DNA of 33,225 nucleotides from Clostridia bacterium. GTDB lineage: Bacteria; Bacillota; Clostridia; Christensenellales; Borkfalkiaceae. Under the pieces are notes generated by a model, which was not told the origin of the DNA, made no database searches, and worked only from the letters and a program-made list of their open reading frames with translations. This document shows, piece after piece, positions 30,767-33,225 of the stretch (positions are counted from its first letter, which is position 1; every line of letters begins with the position of its first letter). A program made the position numbers and the translations under genes. Location of the stretch: assembly GCA_017502525.1 (NCBI GenBank), contig JAFVUV010000019.1, positions 1 to 33,225 on the forward strand, given 5' to 3'.

Positions 30767-31468
30767 ATGCAGTATTCAACTGAAGTTAAAGAAATGACCT
30801 GCGTATGCAAAGGGCCAAAACACGGACCTGCTCCCATCCCGGAAGAAGGAAGATGGGTAGAAGCAAAGGAAATTAAAGATATTTCCGCATATACGCACGG
30901 TGTAGGCTGGTGCGCACCGCAACAAGGTGCTTGCAAACTTTCATTAAACGTTAAAAACGGTATTATTGAAGAAGCGCTTGTTGAAACAATCGGATGTTCT
31001 GGTATGACTCACTCTGCAGCAATGGCAGCAGAAATTCTTCCCGGAAAGACGCTTTTGGAAGCACTCAATACGGACCTAGTTTGTGACGCAATCAATACGG
31101 CAATGAGGGAATTATTCCTTCAAATAGTATACGGCCGTTCACAATCTGCTTTCTCTGAAGACGGATTGGTTATCGGTGCAGGTATGGAAGACCTTGGTAA
31201 AGGTGCGCGTTCAATGGTTGGTACTATGTACGGAACTAAAGCAAAGGGCGTAAGATACCTTGAAATGACCGAAGGTTATTGTACCCGTATGGCGCTTGAC
31301 GAAAACGACGAAGTTATCGGTTACGAATTCGTATCACTCGGCAAGATGACCGACTTTATAAAGAAAGGTATGGAACCCAACGAAGCGTATGAAAAGTCAA
31401 AAGGCACTTATGGACGCTTTAAAGAAGAAGACGGCGCGGTTAAGTATATTGACCCGCGTAAGGAATAA
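30767..31468 (+). CDS. NifU-like iron-sulfur scaffold protein (partner of GGGtGRT)
   Basis: 233 residues. The central region matches the NifU/IscU scaffold fold. Cysteines at 49, 56 and 77 stand in WCAPQQGAC and IGCSGMTHSAAMAAEILPGKT (in overlapping parts), near the positions of the three scaffold cysteines, although the usual CGD is CAP. Extra cysteines at 12 and 14 (TCVCKG) may bind metal. The C-terminal half (about 130-233) is not part of classical NifU. The start at 30767 has TGGAGGG upstream. The GGGtGRT gene follows after 17 bases; the two are a recurring pair in Clostridia. A role in building or carrying an iron-sulfur cluster for the partner is inferred. Confidence 0.82.
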   Translation: MQYSTEVKEMTCVCKGPKHGPAPIPEEGRWVEAKEIKDISAYTHGVGWCAPQQGACKLSLNVKNGIIEEALVETIGCSGMTHSAAMAAEILPGKTLLEALNTDLVCDAINTAMRELFLQIVYGRSQSAFSEDGLVIGAGMEDLGKGARSMVGTMYGTKAKGVRYLEMTEGYCTRMALDENDEVIGYEFVSLGKMTDFIKKGMEPNEAYEKSKGTYGRFKEEDGAVKYIDPRKE

Positions 31469-31485
31469 TAGGGAGGGAACGGATT

Positions 31486-32499
31486 ATGGCACAATTTGAA
31501 GGTTACGAAAGACGTGAAGCCAAAATTCTTGCTACTTTGAAAGAATACGGCATTTCTTCAATCGACGAATGTAAAGAAATTTGTGATAAATACGGCATTT
31601 CACCCTATACTATCACACAAGAAACTCAACCTATTTGCTTTGAAAATGCAAAATGGGCTTATACCGTAGGTTCTGCAATCGCTTTGAAAGCTGCAGAAAA
31701 GACGGGTGACAAATCAGCAGCAACCGCAGCAGCAAATATCGGTATCGGCTTACAATCTTTCTGTATCCCCGGTTCAGTTGCAGAAAATAGAAAGGTTGGT
31801 TTAGGTCACGGTAATTTAGGTAAAATGCTTCTTTCTGAAGAAACCGAATGTTTCTGTTTCCTTGCTGGTCACGAATCTTTTGCAGCAGCAGAAGGCGCAA
31901 TCAAAATCGCGCTTAATGCAAACAAAGTTAGAGTTAAACCTTTAAGAGTTATACTTAACGGATTAGGTAAAGACGCTGCTTATATCATTTCAAGAATTAA
32001 CGGCTTTACTTACGTTGAAACTAAATTCGACCCTGCAACCGAAGAAGTAAAAGTTCTTGAAGAAAAACCCTTCTCTAAGGGTGCAAGAGCAAACGTAAAA
32101 TGCTATGGCTCTGACAGCGTTCCAGAAGGCGTTGCTATTATGAGACTTGAAAACGTAGGTGTTTCAATCACGGGTAACTCAACCAACCCCACCAGATTCC
32201 AACATCCCGTTGCAGGTACTTATAAGAAATGGGCTATTGAAAACGGCAAGTCTTATTTCTCAGTTGCATCAGGCGGTGGTACGGGTAGAACCTTGCACCC
32301 CGACAATATGGCTGCAGGTCCTGCATCATACGGCATGACCGACACTATGGGGCGTATGCACTCTGACGCGCAATTTGCAGGTTCATCATCAGTTCCCGCT
32401 CACGTTGAAATGATGGGCCTCATCGGTGCTGGTAACAACCCGATGGTTGGTATGACCGTTGCTTGCGCAGTTGCAGTTCAAGAAGCATTAAATAAATAA
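31486..32499 (+). CDS. GGGtGRT family protein
   Basis: 337 residues with the name-giving motif GGGTGRT at 263-269, followed by LHPDNMAAGPASYGMTDTMGRMHSDAQFAG and a Gly-rich end (read in parts). Several cysteines are present, including C29, C33 and the pair in ECFCFLAGHE. It has no signal peptide or membrane helix. The family (PF14057) has no known function; its constant partnership with a NifU-like scaffold suggests an iron-sulfur or nucleotide-binding protein served by that scaffold. AGGGAGGG precedes the start. Codon use is strongly biased to preferred codons, like the ribosomal genes, which points to an abundant protein. It ends at a long hairpin terminator. Confidence 0.9.
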   Translation: MAQFEGYERREAKILATLKEYGISSIDECKEICDKYGISPYTITQETQPICFENAKWAYTVGSAIALKAAEKTGDKSAATAAANIGIGLQSFCIPGSVAENRKVGLGHGNLGKMLLSEETECFCFLAGHESFAAAEGAIKIALNANKVRVKPLRVILNGLGKDAAYIISRINGFTYVETKFDPATEEVKVLEEKPFSKGARANVKCYGSDSVPEGVAIMRLENVGVSITGNSTNPTRFQHPVAGTYKKWAIENGKSYFSVASGGGTGRTLHPDNMAAGPASYGMTDTMGRMHSDAQFAGSSSVPAHVEMMGLIGAGNNPMVGMTVACAVAVQEALNK

Positions 32500-32520
32500 T
32501 TAATAAAAATTATAAAAATC

Positions 32521-32554
32521 AGAGCGCGCTGTGGAGTTTTCCACAGCGCGCTCT
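32521..32554 (+). terminator. Long hairpin after the GGGtGRT gene
   Basis: A perfect 15-bp stem (32521-32535 with 32540-32554) with loop GTTT. The following ATTATTTTAA is only a loose T-tract. Confidence 0.75.
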
Positions 32555-32619
32555 ATTATTTTAACAAAAACTTTGTTTAATTAATATTATATAATATTTA
32601 ATATGCAAAGGAGTAAATA

Positions 32620-33045
32620 ATGTATCACGAAAATAATTGTGGAAAAGATATGGGGGCAAGAGCAGGCGTTATAAATATTTGTAAGGAAACTTTAACAAAC
32701 GATAATTTTCGCACGGCTATTTGGACGGGTAAATACTTGCAAATTACCGTTATGTCAATTCCTGTTGGTGGTGAAATAGGCTTAGAAATTCACGACAACC
32801 TTGACCAATTATTATGTGTTGAAAACGGTTGTGCAGACGTTTTTATGGGTAAATGTGGAGACGAGCTAAAATTTGTTGGTAGAATAAACTCTAACTTTAT
32901 TATAATAGTGCCTGCGGGGACGTGGCACAACGTAAAAAATTCGGGTAATTGTCCGTTGAAACTATTTTCGGTATATGCACCCCCAAAACATCCGTTTGGC
33001 ACGGTTCATAGAACAAAAAAAGATTCTGATAGAGCTGATTATTAA
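32620..33045 (+). CDS. Cupin-domain protein
   Basis: 141 residues forming a single cupin barrel. Motif 1 is seen in GGEIGLEIHDNLDQLLCVENG (in two overlapping parts), with E, H and Q as likely metal ligands in place of the common HxH. Motif 2 is VPAGTWHNVKNSG with a conserved His. The family includes sugar isomerases, dioxygenases and binding proteins, and the substrate is not evident. AAAGGAG lies before the start, and TATAAT at 32590-32595 may be its -10 box, with a poor -35. It is a single-gene unit between two terminators. Confidence 0.85.
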   Translation: MYHENNCGKDMGARAGVINICKETLTNDNFRTAIWTGKYLQITVMSIPVGGEIGLEIHDNLDQLLCVENGCADVFMGKCGDELKFVGRINSNFIIIVPAGTWHNVKNSGNCPLKLFSVYAPPKHPFGTVHRTKKDSDRADY

Positions 33046-33053
33046 AAAACAAT

Positions 33054-33083
33054 AAAAAAGAGACGCGTGTTCGTCTCTTTTTT
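33054..33083 (+). terminator. Terminator of the cupin gene
   Basis: A perfect 12-bp stem (33054-33065 with 33072-33083) with a 6-nt loop; the 3' arm ends in six T. Confidence 0.9.
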
Positions 33084-33100
33084 AGTTGTGTAAACAATAA

Positions 33101-33121
33101 ACCCCCAGATAGTCTGGGGGT
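33101..33121. repeat. Subterminal hairpin of the IS-like end
   Basis: ACCCCCAGA (33101-33109) and TCTGGGGGT (33113-33121) form a perfect 9-bp stem with a TAG loop. No T-run follows, so it is not a classical terminator by itself. Confidence 0.7.
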
Positions 33122-33138
33122 CCAGTAAAGGTTTACCG

Positions 33139-33167
33139 TTGAGTAAAATCCTCCGTTTGTGTATAAT
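33139..33167 (+). promoter_or_regulatory. Promoter inside the IS-like end
   Basis: TTGAGT (33139-33144), a 17-base spacer and TATAAT (33162-33167). Transcription would begin near 33174, downstream of the first arm of the inverted repeat. Confidence 0.75.
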
Positions 33168-33215
33168 AAAAGTTGCGACCTGCCAGTTGCAACAAATAAA
33201 ACAAACGGAGGATTT
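33146..33215. repeat. 15-bp inverted repeat that covers the ribosome binding site
   Basis: AAATCCTCCGTTTGT (33146-33160) is the exact reverse complement of ACAAACGGAGGATTT (33201-33215). The second arm includes GGAGG at 33207-33211 and ends one base before the ATG. A smaller inner pair is GTTGC (33172-33176) with GCAAC (33189-33193). Confidence 0.85.
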
Positions 33216-33225
33216 ATGAAAAAAG
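33216..33225 (+). CDS. Start of a gene cut by the window edge, possibly a transposase
   Basis: ATG at 33216 is preceded by CGGAGG with a 4-base gap and by a strong promoter. Only Met-Lys-Lys and one base of the next codon are visible, so the product cannot be identified from the coding sequence. The upstream architecture suggests a TnpA-type transposase. Confidence 0.5.

Larger units (their letters stand above)
33101..33225 (+). mobile_element. Putative left end of an IS200/IS605-like insertion sequence
   Basis: The region holds a subterminal hairpin (33101-33121), a strong promoter, a 15-bp inverted repeat around that promoter that covers the ribosome binding site, and a start codon with Met-Lys-Lys. 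IS200-type elements are known for a terminal hairpin near the left end and a second structure that hides the transposase ribosome binding site. The outer tip cannot be fixed, and the transposase lies beyond the window, so this is a proposal from structure only. Confidence 0.4.

Noticed and set aside
1..33225. CRISPR array, rRNA operon, prophage, integrase or toxin-antitoxin genes
   Set aside because: No regularly spaced repeats, rRNA segments, phage genes or recombinase motifs were seen in the window.

Overview
The window is an AT-rich, gene-dense chromosomal segment of an anaerobic Bacillota (Clostridia-like) bacterium. The lineage call rests on four things: a recJ-relA-MBL-hemZ block, an rpsO-pnp-ylxY-mlpA block matching Bacillus/Clostridium order, a murB-PHP-whiA-dnaE-pfkA block, and a ribosomal protein L27 with the N-terminal extension typical of Bacillota. 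The ylxY-type deacetylase suggests a spore-forming lineage or descent from one. Anaerobic traits include a PPi-type phosphofructokinase, a NifU-like/GGGtGRT pair and a DUF1858 redox-disulfide protein. The species cannot be named from sequence alone; an uncultured gut-type clostridium is a reasonable guess.

Layout. 1-2145: tail of a PfkB-type sugar kinase, a pair of half-size chromate-transporter subunits and a YgjV-like membrane protein. 2193-5061: a minus-strand SPFH/zinc-ribbon protein, tRNA-Gly(CCC), then a DUF1858 protein and a zinc-ribbon membrane protein. 5292-13995: one long operon of secD, secF, recJ, relA/spoT, an MBL hydrolase and hemZ, with short gaps or overlapping ends. 14014-18776: rpsO with a leader, pnp, a ylxY-like NodB protein and an M16 peptidase. 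18851-19858: an orphan solute-binding-like protein. 19899-26118: murB, a PHP phosphoesterase, whiA and dnaE. 26223-28472: an ATP-type and then a PPi-type phosphofructokinase. 28542-28973 (minus): a small all-helical protein. 29038-30663: rplU and rpmA behind a structured leader, then an Ogg-type glycosylase. 30767-32499: a NifU-like scaffold and a GGGtGRT protein. 32620-33045: a cupin. 33101-33225: what looks like the left end of an insertion sequence with a protected translation start.

Most of the content is housekeeping: protein export, DNA repair and replication, the stringent response, translation, RNA decay, wall synthesis and glycolysis. The points most worth a second look are: SecD and SecF without the conserved acidic transmembrane residues, behind a leader that can fold two exclusive ways around the ribosome binding site; the uncharacterised NifU-like/GGGtGRT operon; the SPFH plus zinc-ribbon membrane proteins resembling part of a PspA-type stress module; the adjacent ATP/PPi phosphofructokinases; L27 with a Prp-type extension but no prp between rplU and rpmA; and the IS-like right edge, whose 15-bp inverted repeat would hide the transposase start only in read-through transcripts.
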